Shown: positions 50,863 through 60,736 of the stretch, in pieces
Layout: each line of letters starts with the position of its first letter
How positions within the stretch are numbered: the first letter of the stretch is position 1
Made by a program: the position numbers and the translations under genes
The notes under the pieces: generated by a model
Told to the model about the DNA's origin: nothing
Seen by the model: the letters and a program-made list of their open reading frames with translations, nothing else
Databases searched by the model: none
Assembly (NCBI RefSeq): GCF_031199965.1
Contig: NZ_CP133605.1
Coordinates: 67,501 to 131,500 of the forward strand
Source of the DNA: Paenibacillus sp. D2_2
Lineage (GTDB): Bacteria; Bacillota; Bacilli; Paenibacillales; Paenibacillaceae
Length of the DNA: 64,000 nucleotides
Direction: 5' to 3'

Positions 50863-50959
50863 TATTAGAAGAGGAAGTTCAAAAAGATCGCTTTTGATTA
50901 CAACGTAAGAAAACTATATAAATACAATAATGTTTCATGAAAGAGAGGAGATAAAGGAA

Positions 50960-52006
50960 TTGAAAAGAATGAAGTGGGCTGGCTTGTTGCTGGCAGTAAT
51001 GATGGTAGTTGGTTTGTTGTCCGGTTGCGGATCGTCTAAGGAGACACTGAACATCTACAGTTGGGCTGACAATTTCGATATGGACGTTATTAAGGATTTC
51101 GAGAAGCAATACAATGTCAAGGTGAAGTATGATGTGTTCGCCAACAATGAGGACCTTCTGGCTAAGATTAAGGCAGGGGGCACTGGCTATGACCTGATTC
51201 AGCCTTCCGATTACATGGTTGAGACGATGATCAAGCAGAACCTGCTTGCTCCACTCGATATGAACAACATTCCGAACTTTGCGAATATTGCTAATGTCTA
51301 TAAGAATCCTACATTTGATCCAGGAAATAAATATTCCATCGTCTATATGTCCGGCGTTACTGGTATTGCTTACAATACAAAGTACATCAAGGACAAAATT
51401 GATAGCTGGGAAGATCTCTGGGATCCTAAGTATAAGGGTAAAGTCATCCTGCTTGATGACAACCGTGAGATTATTGGAATGGCGCTGAAGAAAGCTGGAC
51501 TTTCCAATAGCTCGAAGGACGAGGGTGAGATTACCGCTGCTGTCAACGATCTGAAGACACTGCTACCAAGCGTGCTCGCTTTTGATACTGATAATATTAA
51601 GCAAAAAATGATTCAAGAAGAGGGCTGGATCGGCACTGTATGGTCCGGTGACGCTTCCTATATTGTTAAGGATAATCCGGATATCGCTTTTGTTGTTCCA
51701 AAGGAAGGCAGTACGATCTTCGCCGATAACTATGCAATTCCGAAGGATGCGAAGCATAAGGAACTGGCTGAGAAGTTCATTAACTATATGCTTGAGCCTG
51801 AGGTAAGTGCAAAGAACTATGAATCGATCGGATACAGCGATCCGAATACGAAGGCTACACCGTTCCATAGTGCGGAATACAATGCAGATAAGATGATTAA
51901 CCTGTCCGAGGACGAATTGTCGCGTACAGAATGGCTTAGCGATGTAGGCGATAAATTGAGCTTGTACGACCGTTTCTGGACTGAATTGAAGAGCGGTCGG
52001 GACTAA
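50960..52006 (+). CDS. potD: Spermidine/putrescine-binding lipoprotein PotD
   Basis: A 348-residue lipoprotein: basic N-terminus MKRMKWAG, hydrophobic core and lipobox LLSGC, so it is lipidated by Lgt. The mature part starts with LNIYSWADNFDMDVIKDFEKQYNVKVKYDVF, typical of PotD/PotF. Start is TTG 50960 with GAGGAG nine bases before; ATG 50969 is an alternative. It is split from potABC by a repeat of about 220 bases, but has the same direction, so it may be cotranscribed or have its own promoter in or after the repeat. Confidence 0.9.
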   Translation: MKRMKWAGLLLAVMMVVGLLSGCGSSKETLNIYSWADNFDMDVIKDFEKQYNVKVKYDVFANNEDLLAKIKAGGTGYDLIQPSDYMVETMIKQNLLAPLDMNNIPNFANIANVYKNPTFDPGNKYSIVYMSGVTGIAYNTKYIKDKIDSWEDLWDPKYKGKVILLDDNREIIGMALKKAGLSNSSKDEGEITAAVNDLKTLLPSVLAFDTDNIKQKMIQEEGWIGTVWSGDASYIVKDNPDIAFVVPKEGSTIFADNYAIPKDAKHKELAEKFINYMLEPEVSAKNYESIGYSDPNTKATPFHSAEYNADKMINLSEDELSRTEWLSDVGDKLSLYDRFWTELKSGRD

Positions 52007-52030
52007 ATAATCAGGTAAATATAAGCGGGG

Positions 52031-52074
52031 CCTTCCCTAGTAGCTTTGACTACTAAGGGAAGGCCTTTTTTTGC
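52031..52074 (+). terminator. Terminator after potD
   Basis: Hairpin GGCCTTCCCTAGTAG/CTACTAAGGGAAGGCC followed by TTTTTTT. Confidence 0.92.
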
Positions 52075-52135
52075 ATTAATTTATGTTGTCAGGGGAAAAA
52101 TTGGGATATCCATGAAAAGGAGGATGAGAAGTCCA

Positions 52136-53272
52136 ATGACAACAAAGATCTCAAAGATAATGGCTGTTGCCCTGACGGTTGTATTACTAGCTGCACTAGC
52201 TATCAGCGGCTTGGAGGACTCTGTACCCGCATCGGCGGCTGAAGCCGAGCAGGAGACAGGAGAAGCAACCATCGAGCTTCAGAGGGCTGAGGGAGTCTCT
52301 GAGCAGGGGCCTGCTTTGGTGCAGATTACTTTAAAGGGAAAACCACTAAAGCTACAAGGAATACAGGGAGAGCAGGACGTTCTGGTTCCACTGGAGCTTA
52401 TCGAGAATGGATTAAAAGTAAAGGTTAAATATGATAAAGGCAGCAATCGCTATTTCTTGAGACGGGATCATGTTGTAGTTCAACTAACACCGAAAGAGGA
52501 TGGAGCCTGGGCGGTCGTGAACGGTAGCACACAAGTGCTTCCGTATGAGTGGAAAGAGCTGAATGGTCTGCCTTATGTGTCGTCCAAGGTGTTGACAGAC
52601 CACTTAGGATTTACTTCGACTTATGATGCGTCAAAGAAGACATTAGACCTCGTTCCGCATAAGCTGAACAAGATCAGAATAACTACCCGTGTAGTTGATA
52701 AGTCGATCCCAGAAGCCTCGATTAAGGTGGAGTACCCTCAGGTTGGTGGATTGAAGAATAAGAGTGCAGAGCGGAAAATTAACGATCTTCTGCAGAGCAG
52801 AACGGATGACTTTGTTAAACAGTCACTAAAAGAGACGAAGGAAGGTCCTCCAGTAAGCGGACACACTTATCAATTCCTGGGCAACTATACGGTAACCTTC
52901 AATCGTGATGGGCTGTTAAGCATCTTGCTGCAGTATTATTCATATACAGGAGGCGCTCATGGCAACCCTGTTCGTGAAGGTCTAACCTTCCGTCTCAGCG
53001 ATGGGAAGCTGCTGACGCTTGATGAGTTATTAAAGGATAATCCAGATTACCGTAAAATTGTCGATCCAGCGATTGCCAAGCAATTGGAAGCGACTGAGGG
53101 GTATTTTGGCGGCTTCAAGACGATCGGTAGCAATCCGAGCTATTATCTGAAGAACGACGGCGTTGTGATCTTCCTGCCACTGTACGAATATTTGCCGTAT
53201 GTGAACGGCTTCCCTGAGTTTTATTTCCCATTCTCTGAGCTTGGGGTGAAAATGGGGAAGATCGGCAAGTAG
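52136..53272 (+). CDS. Exported protein with DUF3298 (RsiV-like) domain
   Basis: About 378 residues. Signal peptide MTTKISKIMAVALTVVLLAA with cleavage near PASAA. Residues about 50-180 resemble a copper-amine-oxidase-N-type dry beta domain (VLVPLELIENGLKVKVKYDKG, LGFTSTYDASKKTLDLVP). The C-terminal part (about 190-375) is a DUF4163/DUF3298 pair with GGAHGNPVREGLTFRLSDGKLLTLDELL as in RsiV and PdaC. No kinase or sigma gene is next to it, so a sensor role is only a guess. Start ATG 52136 after AAAGGAGG (spacing 12); ATG 52112 is the alternative. Confidence 0.75.
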   Translation: MTTKISKIMAVALTVVLLAALAISGLEDSVPASAAEAEQETGEATIELQRAEGVSEQGPALVQITLKGKPLKLQGIQGEQDVLVPLELIENGLKVKVKYDKGSNRYFLRRDHVVVQLTPKEDGAWAVVNGSTQVLPYEWKELNGLPYVSSKVLTDHLGFTSTYDASKKTLDLVPHKLNKIRITTRVVDKSIPEASIKVEYPQVGGLKNKSAERKINDLLQSRTDDFVKQSLKETKEGPPVSGHTYQFLGNYTVTFNRDGLLSILLQYYSYTGGAHGNPVREGLTFRLSDGKLLTLDELLKDNPDYRKIVDPAIAKQLEATEGYFGGFKTIGSNPSYYLKNDGVVIFLPLYEYLPYVNGFPEFYFPFSELGVKMGKIGK

Positions 53273-53296
53273 AAGCCATTAAAGTCATAAAGAAGC

Positions 53297-53334
53297 AAAA
53301 CAGCAGGTCTGGAAGTCCAGACCTGCTGTTTTTG
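53297..53334. terminator. Bidirectional terminator between the DUF3298 gene and clpP
   Basis: Perfect stem ACAGCAGGTCTGG/CCAGACCTGCTGT with a short loop and T or A runs on both sides; the two genes converge on it. Confidence 0.92.
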
Positions 53335-53343
53335 TTGTTCTTA

Positions 53344-53931
53344 TTATGCGTTAGCTTTATCGATAACTTTGTCGACTAGTCCGTATTCCATGGCTTCTAT
53401 AGCACTCATGAAATTGTCGCGGTCCGTATCACGCTCAATTTGCTCTAGTGGCTTGCCTGTACGTTCAGCAAGGATCTTGTTCAAATTGTCGCGCATTTTG
53501 AGAATGCGGCGAGCACGGATCTCGATATCCGTCGCTTGGCCTTCTGCACCGCCGAGTGGTTGATGGATCATAATCTCACTGTTTGGTAGAGCGAAGCGCT
53601 TGCCTGGTGCGCCTGCATTTAGCAGGAAAGCGCCCATGGAAGCAGCTAATCCGACACAGATCGTGGATACATCGGATTTGATGAATTGCATCGTATCATA
53701 AATGGCCATGCCAGCTGTAATCGAACCGCCAGGGCTGTTGATGTACAAATGAATGTCTTTGCCGGGATCTTCGGCATCCAGGAATAGCATCTGCGCAATA
53801 ATAGAATTGGCTACGACGTCATTGACCTGTGAACCAAGGAAAATGATCCGGTCCTTCAGCAATCTGGAATAAATGTCGTAAGCTCGTTCACCACGGTTAC
53901 TCTGTTCAACAACCATTGGAATATAACTCAC
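53344..53931 (-). CDS. clpP: ATP-dependent Clp protease proteolytic subunit
   Basis: A 195-residue serine protease of the Clp complex. The catalytic triad is Ser98 (GLAASMGA), His123 (MIHQPLGG) and Asp172 (TDRDNF). [10 protein letters not shown] and the handle helix are present. It associates with ClpC/ClpX in quality control and regulator turnover. GTG start at 53931 with AAGGAGGG seven bases before. Single gene, no partner on this strand. Confidence 0.96.
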   Translation of the reverse strand: MSYIPMVVEQSNRGERAYDIYSRLLKDRIIFLGSQVNDVVANSIIAQMLFLDAEDPGKDIHLYINSPGGSITAGMAIYDTMQFIKSDVSTICVGLAASMGAFLLNAGAPGKRFALPNSEIMIHQPLGGAEGQATDIEIRARRILKMRDNLNKILAERTGKPLEQIERDTDRDNFMSAIEAMEYGLVDKVIDKANA

Positions 53932-54131
53932 CGATAAACCCTCCTTATTATTAGCCCCATAGGGAACTCATTCCCTAGCATCAAGCTGTGTTCATATATA
54001 CTTCGATCAATTCCAGAATTGACGGAATTGATGATTTGTAATCCCATAATAACTAATTTTTTGTCAAAAGTCAAAGATAGTCAAACTCAAGGTAATAAAA
54101 AAGCCCACGAAGGGTTTTGTATGATAAAATA

Positions 54132-54206
54132 TGGCGCGCCCGCGAGGAATCGAACCTCGATCTCAGGCTCCGGAGGCCTACGTCATATCCATTGGACCAC
54201 GGGCGC
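54132..54206 (-). tRNA. tRNA-Arg (anticodon CCG)
   Basis: On the minus strand acceptor GCGCCCG/CGGGCGC, anticodon loop CTCCGGA with CCG, T-arm GGTTCGATTCC and encoded CCA; 75 nt. Stands alone between clpP and the lacI-type gene. Confidence 0.93.
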
Positions 54207-54320
54207 ATGAATTTTGTGCAACAAAGATGATTATACGGTATCTCTTTATAGATTGCAAGCAGTTAATACGACAAATAAATCTATTGTCTTTGAAAGCGTT
54301 TTATGATAATTTAAATTCAT

Positions 54321-54332
54321 AAAAACGTTTTT
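54321..54332. promoter_or_regulatory. LacI-type operator AAAAACGTTTTT before the regulator gene
   Basis: Perfect 12-base palindrome with central CG, 22 bases before the regulator start codon. The same 12 bases recur at 55436-55447 before the ABC genes. A cre-like half-match, TGAAAGCGTTTTAT, lies at about 54291. Confidence 0.65.
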
Positions 54333-54353
54333 GTTAAAAAAGGACGATCACCG

Positions 54354-55374
54354 ATGACTAAAGTTACAATTAAAGATGTGGCTAGAGAAGCAGGAGTATC
54401 TATTTCCACTGTTTCCAACGCATTGAATGACGTGGATGTGCTCACTCCGGAGACGAAGTCGCATGTGCTTAAGGTAGCAAAGCGCATGAATTATGTACCG
54501 AACTTGAACGGGAAGCTGCTGAAGACAGGCAAGACGAAGATGCTCGGCTTCTTTACGACCAGTGTGACGGGACCCTATTTCTACATACTGGTCGAATCAA
54601 TGGCTCGTGAATGTGAGCGTCTCGGTTACGGCTTGAACGTATTCGTGACCAAGGATAAGCAGGTCATCATGAGCAATATTCTAGGTCGGCGTGTCGATGG
54701 AGTAGTGATTTACGAAGAGCTCAAAATTGATGAGAATGACATCGTCTCTATGGAGAAAGACAAGATTAAGGCGGTCTTTCTGGACCGGGTTATTGAGAAC
54801 GAGACGATGGGAAGCGTGATATTCGATTCCTACGTCAGCCGGTTATGAAGCTACCAAATATTTGATCAGTCTGGGACATAAGAGAATCGCTTATATATCA
54901 GGTGTTGACACGATGTATGATAGCGTTCAGCGGCAAGAGGGCTATCTGGCTGCCCTACGGGAGCACCAGCTGGAGATAGATGAAGATTACATTCTGCAAG
55001 GTTATTTTGAGGAGGAAGGCTCTTATAATGTCGTGAAATCATTCCTCCGTTCGCATCATGATAAAGTACCGGAAGCTTTTCTGGCCGGGAACGACCTTAG
55101 TGCAATCGGATGTATTCGCGCTTTGAAGTCAGAAGGTTACCGGGTTCCGGAGGATGTTAGTGTCATGGGCTTTGACGATATTGAAATTGCTCAATATTTC
55201 TCGCCTCCGCTGACGACGGTTAGGAACCAAATTGCTAGACAGGGGATGCTCGTCATCGATCACCTAGTACGCCTGATTCAGAAGAAGGAACAAGGCAAGC
55301 CACAGAAGCTATCCGGCGAAATTGTAGTGCGTGGTTCATGTCAGGTTAGAATAAAGCGGGATGATCTTATATAG
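54354..55374 (+). CDS. LacI-family transcriptional regulator (one frame break)
   Basis: N-terminal HTH and hinge VTIKDVAREAGVSISTVSNALN, then a periplasmic-binding-protein-like effector domain (TKMLGFFTTSVTGPYFYILVE to GFDDIEIAQYFSPPLTTVRN). One extra C near 54839 (GCCGGTT) breaks the frame after FDSYV; removing it restores VSGYEATKYLISLGHKRIAYISG and a 339-residue protein. ATG start after AAAAGGACG. Likely represses itself and the importer genes downstream via the two identical palindromes; the inducer is probably the imported sugar. Confidence 0.88.
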
Positions 55375-55435
55375 ATAGAAAGATATAGGGTCATTCCTAT
55401 TTTTTCAATCGGATAGGTAAATTTATTGTAAAAAT

Positions 55436-55447
55436 AAAAACGTTTTT
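55436..55447. promoter_or_regulatory. LacI-type operator AAAAACGTTTTT before the ABC importer genes
   Basis: Identical to the palindrome upstream of the regulator, 33 bases before the first permease start. Flanks are AT-rich. Supports one regulator controlling both units. Confidence 0.7.
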
Positions 55448-55479
55448 ATGGGTCTGCTATCTAGAAGGGGGAGTCGTAA

Positions 55480-56439
55480 ATGGAGAAATTAGGCAGTGCA
55501 CCCGCCAAGAAGCCTGTAGGGCAAAGGATTAAGGAGTTTTGTGTAGATTTTAAGAATCAGTGGGAAATTCAGTCGATGATTATCCCAGGCATTATTTTTA
55601 TGATTATTTTTTGTTACATACCTATTTACGGATTGACGATCGCTTTTAAGAGTTATACGGTCATCGATACGCTGGATTCTGCTCCATGGGTAGGTTTTGA
55701 GAATTTCAAAATTATCCTGTCGGATAAATTTTTCTGGGATTCTGTTGTCAATACACTGGGCATCAGCTTCTTGAAGCTATTGATCGGCTTCGTTATCCCA
55801 ATCATATTGGCGATCATGATTCATGAGCTGGGCATGGGGCGGTTCAAGAAGATGGTACAGACGATCTCGTACCTTCCGCACTTCCTGTCCTGGATCGTAC
55901 TGGGCGGTATGCTGATCACCTGGCTCGCAACGTCGGGCTTGTTCAATCAGATTCTTCTTGATCTCGGAATTATTTCTAATCCGCAAAATATTTTGCTCGA
56001 TCCAGGTAAGTACTGGTGGATTGCTACGTTGTCTGATATCTGGAAGGAAGCAGGCTGGGGCACGATTCTTTATTTGGCGATCATGTCCAAGATTGATCCG
56101 ACTTATTATGAAGCGGCCAAAATTGATGGCGCGAGCCGGATGAGACAGATTTGGAACATCACGTTGCCGAACATGAAGATGATTATCAGCTTGAACTTGA
56201 TCTTGACTGTAAGCGGTTTATTGGGGTCTAACCTCGATCAGACTCTCGTTCTGATGAACTCGCAGAACCGTGCCAGAGCGGAAGTCATCAATTCCTATGT
56301 GTATCGTATGGGGATGACGCAAGGCGACTTCTCATATGCAACTGCGGTTGGTTTAGGCATCTCCATCGTCTCTGTTATTCTGCTTGTTGCTGCAAACAAG
56401 GTGACGAGTAAATTAAACGATAACCAATCGGTTTTATAG
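55480..56439 (+). CDS. Carbohydrate ABC transporter permease, LplB/YtcP type
   Basis: A 319-residue permease with six membrane segments (first near 35-55). The EAA loop YYEAAKIDGASRMRQIWNITLPNMK is near 205. The N-terminus is longer than in MalF-type subunits. Pairs with the next gene. No ATPase gene is present in this operon. Confidence 0.9.
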   Translation: MEKLGSAPAKKPVGQRIKEFCVDFKNQWEIQSMIIPGIIFMIIFCYIPIYGLTIAFKSYTVIDTLDSAPWVGFENFKIILSDKFFWDSVVNTLGISFLKLLIGFVIPIILAIMIHELGMGRFKKMVQTISYLPHFLSWIVLGGMLITWLATSGLFNQILLDLGIISNPQNILLDPGKYWWIATLSDIWKEAGWGTILYLAIMSKIDPTYYEAAKIDGASRMRQIWNITLPNMKMIISLNLILTVSGLLGSNLDQTLVLMNSQNRARAEVINSYVYRMGMTQGDFSYATAVGLGISIVSVILLVAANKVTSKLNDNQSVL

Positions 56440-56452
56440 AGGGGGCATTCTT

Positions 56453-57340
56453 GTGAATCGAAATACGCTTAAAAAAGACATTGACAGTCGAATATTTGAC
56501 ACCGTGAATGCGACGCTGCTCCTTATCTTTACCATCATTATCATCGTTCCGTTATGGAATGTTATTGTATCGTCCTTCAGCTCAGGTAAGTCGATCTCCG
56601 AGGGTGGCTTCATTTTCTGGCCGAAGGAATTCTCAATGGAGAACTATGAAGCCGTATTCAGAGATTCAACCATCTGGCAATCCTTCTTCATATCTGTTGC
56701 TAAGACGGTTGTCGGGGTTGTTACTCACGTGTTCTTCTGTGCGATGGTCGGATACGGGCTTAGCAAGAAGAAGGTTCGCGGCCGCAAGCTGTATGTCACG
56801 ATGGGCGTGATCACCATGTTCTTCTCCGGCGGAATGATTCCTACATACTTGCTGATCAAATCGCTAGGGTTACTGAATAGCTTCTGGGTCTATATCATAC
56901 CGGCATTATTCAGCTATTACGACGTAATCATTCTGATGAACTTCTTCCGCAATGTACCTGATTCATTAGAAGAATCGGCGAAAATCGACGGTGCAGGGGA
57001 CTGGCGTGTGTTCCTGAAAATATTCATCCCTCTGTCCATGCCAGCGATTGCGACGATTGCCCTGTTCAACGGGGTAGGCCAATGGAATGACTTCATGACG
57101 ACGAAATTGTATATCACCGACAAGACTCTCTACCCGTTGCAAATGAAGCTCTATGAAATTATCGTTCAGTCGCAAGTCCAATCGATGCAAAATATCGGGG
57201 GGTCAGCGGTAATTGAGACGACGACGAAAGGGGTCCAACTAGCAACGATCGTGATTACGACATTGCCGATTGTTGTGATGTATCCAATATTACAGAAGTA
57301 CTTTATTTCAGGGATGATGCTGGGGGCGGTCAAAGAGTAA
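56453..57340 (+). CDS. Carbohydrate ABC transporter permease, LplC type
   Basis: A 295-residue permease with six membrane segments and EAA loop SLEESAKIDGAGDWRVFLKIFIPLSMP near 175. The C-terminal GVQLATIVITTLPIVVMYPILQKYFISGMMLGAVKE is the usual LplC/YtcP end. GTG start 13 bases after the first permease with GAGGGGGC. Confidence 0.9.
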   Translation: MNRNTLKKDIDSRIFDTVNATLLLIFTIIIIVPLWNVIVSSFSSGKSISEGGFIFWPKEFSMENYEAVFRDSTIWQSFFISVAKTVVGVVTHVFFCAMVGYGLSKKKVRGRKLYVTMGVITMFFSGGMIPTYLLIKSLGLLNSFWVYIIPALFSYYDVIILMNFFRNVPDSLEESAKIDGAGDWRVFLKIFIPLSMPAIATIALFNGVGQWNDFMTTKLYITDKTLYPLQMKLYEIIVQSQVQSMQNIGGSAVIETTTKGVQLATIVITTLPIVVMYPILQKYFISGMMLGAVKE

Positions 57341-57423
57341 AAATACTTCTGAATAGTTACATGTAAGAACGTAAGGTGCAGCTCAAAATTAATACTCTAT
57401 TTAAATCAAAGGGAGGTAACAAA

Positions 57424-59070
57424 ATGAAAGAGAGCAAGAAGAGTATTAGAAAGACAGGAATCAAGCTTAGTCTTGCCTTGATGGCTGTGGCATTAATGAT
57501 TAGCGGTTGCGGGGGTTCCAAGGGCGACAGCGGTAAGAAGGGCGAATTGGTCTCGATTGAAGACCGTTATACACCGAGCGCAGATACACCAGCATGGAAG
57601 CTAGATAAGAAGGAAGAAGCAACCGATCTGACCTGGTATGTGAACGCAGACTGGTGGAACACGGACTTTGGTAATGACGTGGTAACGAAGAAGATCAAGG
57701 AAGATCTGAACATTAATATCAAGTTCATCACTGGTGATGATACCAAATTGAATACATTTTTTGCCGGTGGTGAAATGCCGGATATGATCACTACTTTTGG
57801 TGCTGACTCCGCTGTAGTACAAAAGGCTAATACATGGGCATATTCCTTAAATGATCTGGCTGATAAGTATGATCCATATTTCTATAAAGTAGCGGCACAG
57901 GATACGTTGAACTGGTTCAAGTTGAAGGATGGCAAGACCTATGGATATCCTGACTACTCCAACACGCAAGCCGACTATGACAGTGGGGAAATCCCAGCTA
58001 AGACGGCGTTCGTGATCCGTAAGGATGTATACGATGCACTAGGTCAGCCAAGCATGGGGACGCAAGAGGAATTCCTGAAGGTATTGAAGGATATCAAGGC
58101 AAAATTCCCTAGTCTGATTCCTCTCGGCTTCAACTCGATCGGCGAGGGCGCTGGCTCCTTGGGCGACGTATTCCAGGACTTCCTTGGCGTACCACTTGAA
58201 GATAACAATGGCGACTTCTACAACCGTAACCTGGACGAAGGCTATTTATCCTGGTTGAAGACTTTGAATACGGCTTACAGGGACGGAAGCATTAGCGATG
58301 ATAGCTTCGCTGATGACGGTCCAGCTTTTGAAGAGAAGGTCAAGTCCGGTAAGTATGCAACGATGCTTCTCGACGGGACACCGCAACAAGGCGGTCACTT
58401 GCAAATCTTCATGAGTGCTAATCCAGGCAAAGAATATATCGCGATTGATGGACCACAGAGCACAGATGGCAACAAGCCAAAGCTGAACCAATCCGGTATT
58501 ACAGGCTGGATGATTAACTTCATTACGAAGAATTGTAAAGATCCTGCCAAAGCGATCCAAATCTTCACTTACCTACTTAGTGACGAAGGTCAAATGCTAG
58601 TGAACTACGGGATCGAGGGTCAGACCTATAAATCGGTGGGCGACGGCAAATATGAGTTGTTACCTGAAGTGAAGGATTTGCAATTGAACAACTCTGATAA
58701 ATTCAAGAAGGAATATCGGATGGGTGAATTCATTTTCTTCGGCCATGACCGCTACAAAGCGCTGAGCACAGACTCCTTCCCAGAATCAATCAAGCAAATG
58801 CAAGAATGGGGCAAAGGCAAACTGGTACCGCACTTCATTCTGGAAAATATCAATCCGGATCAAGGTACTCAGGAAGCACGTTCACTGAGCGCTATCAATA
58901 CGAAGTGGAATACAACGATGGTAAGCATGATCCGTTCGAAGGATGATAATGAATTCAATAATAACCTAGCGTCCTACAAATCCTTCCTGGATGAGAATAA
59001 CTGGGATAAGATCGTGAAGGCTCGCAGTGAAAAAATGAAAATTAATAAAGAAAAATTGGGTATTAAATAG
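57424..59070 (+). CDS. Sugar-binding lipoprotein of the LplA type
   Basis: A 548-residue extracellular binding protein. Basic N-terminus, hydrophobic core and lipobox ALMISGC with Cys around residue 29. Long family of 500-560 residues used with LplB/LplC permeases. ATG 57424 with GGGAGGTAA seven bases before; an in-frame ATG 16 codons upstream lacks a ribosome site. Binding of gluco- or xylo-oligosaccharides is suggested by the neighbouring GH30 gene, not by motif. Confidence 0.9.
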   Translation: MKESKKSIRKTGIKLSLALMAVALMISGCGGSKGDSGKKGELVSIEDRYTPSADTPAWKLDKKEEATDLTWYVNADWWNTDFGNDVVTKKIKEDLNINIKFITGDDTKLNTFFAGGEMPDMITTFGADSAVVQKANTWAYSLNDLADKYDPYFYKVAAQDTLNWFKLKDGKTYGYPDYSNTQADYDSGEIPAKTAFVIRKDVYDALGQPSMGTQEEFLKVLKDIKAKFPSLIPLGFNSIGEGAGSLGDVFQDFLGVPLEDNNGDFYNRNLDEGYLSWLKTLNTAYRDGSISDDSFADDGPAFEEKVKSGKYATMLLDGTPQQGGHLQIFMSANPGKEYIAIDGPQSTDGNKPKLNQSGITGWMINFITKNCKDPAKAIQIFTYLLSDEGQMLVNYGIEGQTYKSVGDGKYELLPEVKDLQLNNSDKFKKEYRMGEFIFFGHDRYKALSTDSFPESIKQMQEWGKGKLVPHFILENINPDQGTQEARSLSAINTKWNTTMVSMIRSKDDNEFNNNLASYKSFLDENNWDKIVKARSEKMKINKEKLGIK

Positions 59071-59089
59071 TAGCTTATAGTTTCTGAGC

Positions 59090-59118
59090 GGGCCCCTTAA
59101 ACAGGGGCCTTCTTCTTC
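59090..59118 (+). terminator. Terminator-like hairpin after the binding-protein gene
   Basis: GGGCCCCTT/AAGGGGCC type stem (GGCCCCTTAAACAGGGGCC) followed by TTCTTCTTC rather than pure T. It may attenuate GH30 or act as an mRNA stabiliser for the abundant binding-protein transcript. Confidence 0.65.
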
Positions 59119-59196
59119 AAATCGCAAGATATTGCACCCTAGTGAGCGTGATATGGATAGACAGACCAGATCACAACAGAAACGGAGGAAACAGAC

Positions 59197-60540
59197 ATGC
59201 TGAAGCTAAGCATCTATCAGTCGAATGGTGAGAACGAATTGTTCGTGAACAGAGCTCCAGAGCAGCTAACACCTATTTCGGCGGAGTTGCCGGTGAATAC
59301 GGTGACGATTGATGAGCAGGAGGCCTATCAGGTGATGGACGGATTTGGCGCCTCTTTTACCGATTCGGCGGCTTATTTGATTCATCAAGTATTGGACGAG
59401 GAACAAAGGCGGGAATTGATGATCCGGTTGTTCGACTCCAATAAGGGCATTGGGTTATCGGTTCTGCGCAACCCGATGGGCGCATCCGACTATGCCCGCA
59501 AAATATACAGTTATAACGATATGCCGGAAAATGAGACGGATCTTGAACTAGAGCAGTTCTCGATAGCTCACGACGAAGAGGACATTATTCCTCTGTTGCA
59601 GGAAGCCGTGAAGCTGAATCCCGAGGTTAAGCTGATGGCTTCGCCATGGAGTCCTCCAGGATGGATGAAGACGAGCGGGCATATGATCGGTGGGGAGCTT
59701 AAGAAGGAGTACTATCAAGTTTACGCGGAATATTTCGTGCGTTATATTAAAGCCTATGCATCTCACGACCTGCCGATATACGCAGTAACGCCACAGAATG
59801 AAGCTCTATTCGTGCCGGGGCATTATCCTGGTATGCTGATGCTGCCAGAGGCGCAGAGTGATTTCATTAAGAACTATCTGAAGCCTGGGTTCATCAGTAA
59901 TCAGATCGATACGAAAATATTGTGTTATGACCATAACTGGGATCGGCCTGATTATCCACTGACCGTGTTCGAACAAGCACATGATGAAGTGGATGGAGTA
60001 GCATGGCATTGGTATGGTGGAGTCCCATCTGCACAGAGTGACGTCCTGAACGCATTTCCAACGAAAGAGGTTCATTTCACTGAAGGGTCCGGTGGCGAGT
60101 GGATTCCGGCCTTCGAACCGGCTTTCTCCAATGTGATGAGAACAGGGATCGAGATTCTGAGGAATCATAGTAAATCATTCGTGTTATGGAATATGGCTCT
60201 GGACGAGCACAACGGTCCTACGGTTCCTGGCTTTGGAGAGAGTACTTGCCGCGGGATTGTGCTAGTAAATCAGCAGACTCGTGAACTGACTTATACTCTG
60301 GATTATTACGCTCTAGCTCATTTCAGCAAATTCGTACGCCCTAAGGCAGTTCGTATCGCTTCTAGCAGCTATGACAATATCCGTTCGGTTGCATTCAAAA
60401 ATACCGATGGCACAATTGCAATTATTTTATTCAATGATAGTGAGCAAGCAGGTAATGTAGATCTGAAGTTACAGGAAGAATCTGTATTAAGCTTCCAACT
60501 GGAGCCGAAGAGTGCGATGACGGTGTTCATTCGTAGATAA
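59197..60540 (+). CDS. Glycoside hydrolase family 30 (glucosylceramidase-like)
   Basis: A 447-residue enzyme. GH30 barrel with MDGFGASFTDSAAYLI, LRNPMGASDYA, SPWSPPGWMKTSG; acid/base Glu202 in TPQNEAL and nucleophile Glu296 in HFTEGSGG. A small C-terminal beta domain (NTDGTIAIILFNDSE) closes it. No signal peptide, so it acts on imported substrate, probably beta-linked glucosides or xylosides. It follows the ABC importer and is likely under the same LacI control. ATG 59197 after ACGGAGGAA. Confidence 0.9.
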   Translation: MLKLSIYQSNGENELFVNRAPEQLTPISAELPVNTVTIDEQEAYQVMDGFGASFTDSAAYLIHQVLDEEQRRELMIRLFDSNKGIGLSVLRNPMGASDYARKIYSYNDMPENETDLELEQFSIAHDEEDIIPLLQEAVKLNPEVKLMASPWSPPGWMKTSGHMIGGELKKEYYQVYAEYFVRYIKAYASHDLPIYAVTPQNEALFVPGHYPGMLMLPEAQSDFIKNYLKPGFISNQIDTKILCYDHNWDRPDYPLTVFEQAHDEVDGVAWHWYGGVPSAQSDVLNAFPTKEVHFTEGSGGEWIPAFEPAFSNVMRTGIEILRNHSKSFVLWNMALDEHNGPTVPGFGESTCRGIVLVNQQTRELTYTLDYYALAHFSKFVRPKAVRIASSSYDNIRSVAFKNTDGTIAIILFNDSEQAGNVDLKLQEESVLSFQLEPKSAMTVFIRR

Positions 60541-60561
60541 TAATATGAAGTGTCATAACGG

Positions 60562-60618
60562 GAGTCTCTCTTATTGTGAATAGATGCACAATCTATTTGC
60601 GATTGAGAGGCTCTTTTT
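60562..60618 (+). terminator. Terminator after the GH30 gene
   Basis: GAGTCTCTC pairs with GAGAGGCTC across a 34-base arm that itself folds (AATAGATGCACAATCTATT), followed by TTTTT. Confidence 0.8.
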
Positions 60619-60736
60619 GCGTGTGAAATGGGCCTTTGTGCAGTTTGAAAGGCTCCGACCATACTCTTGAGTATTAAGATATATTCATTTGCATGTATAA
60701 GTGGAAAGAGGATTGAGAAATATACGTTCGTCAGGC

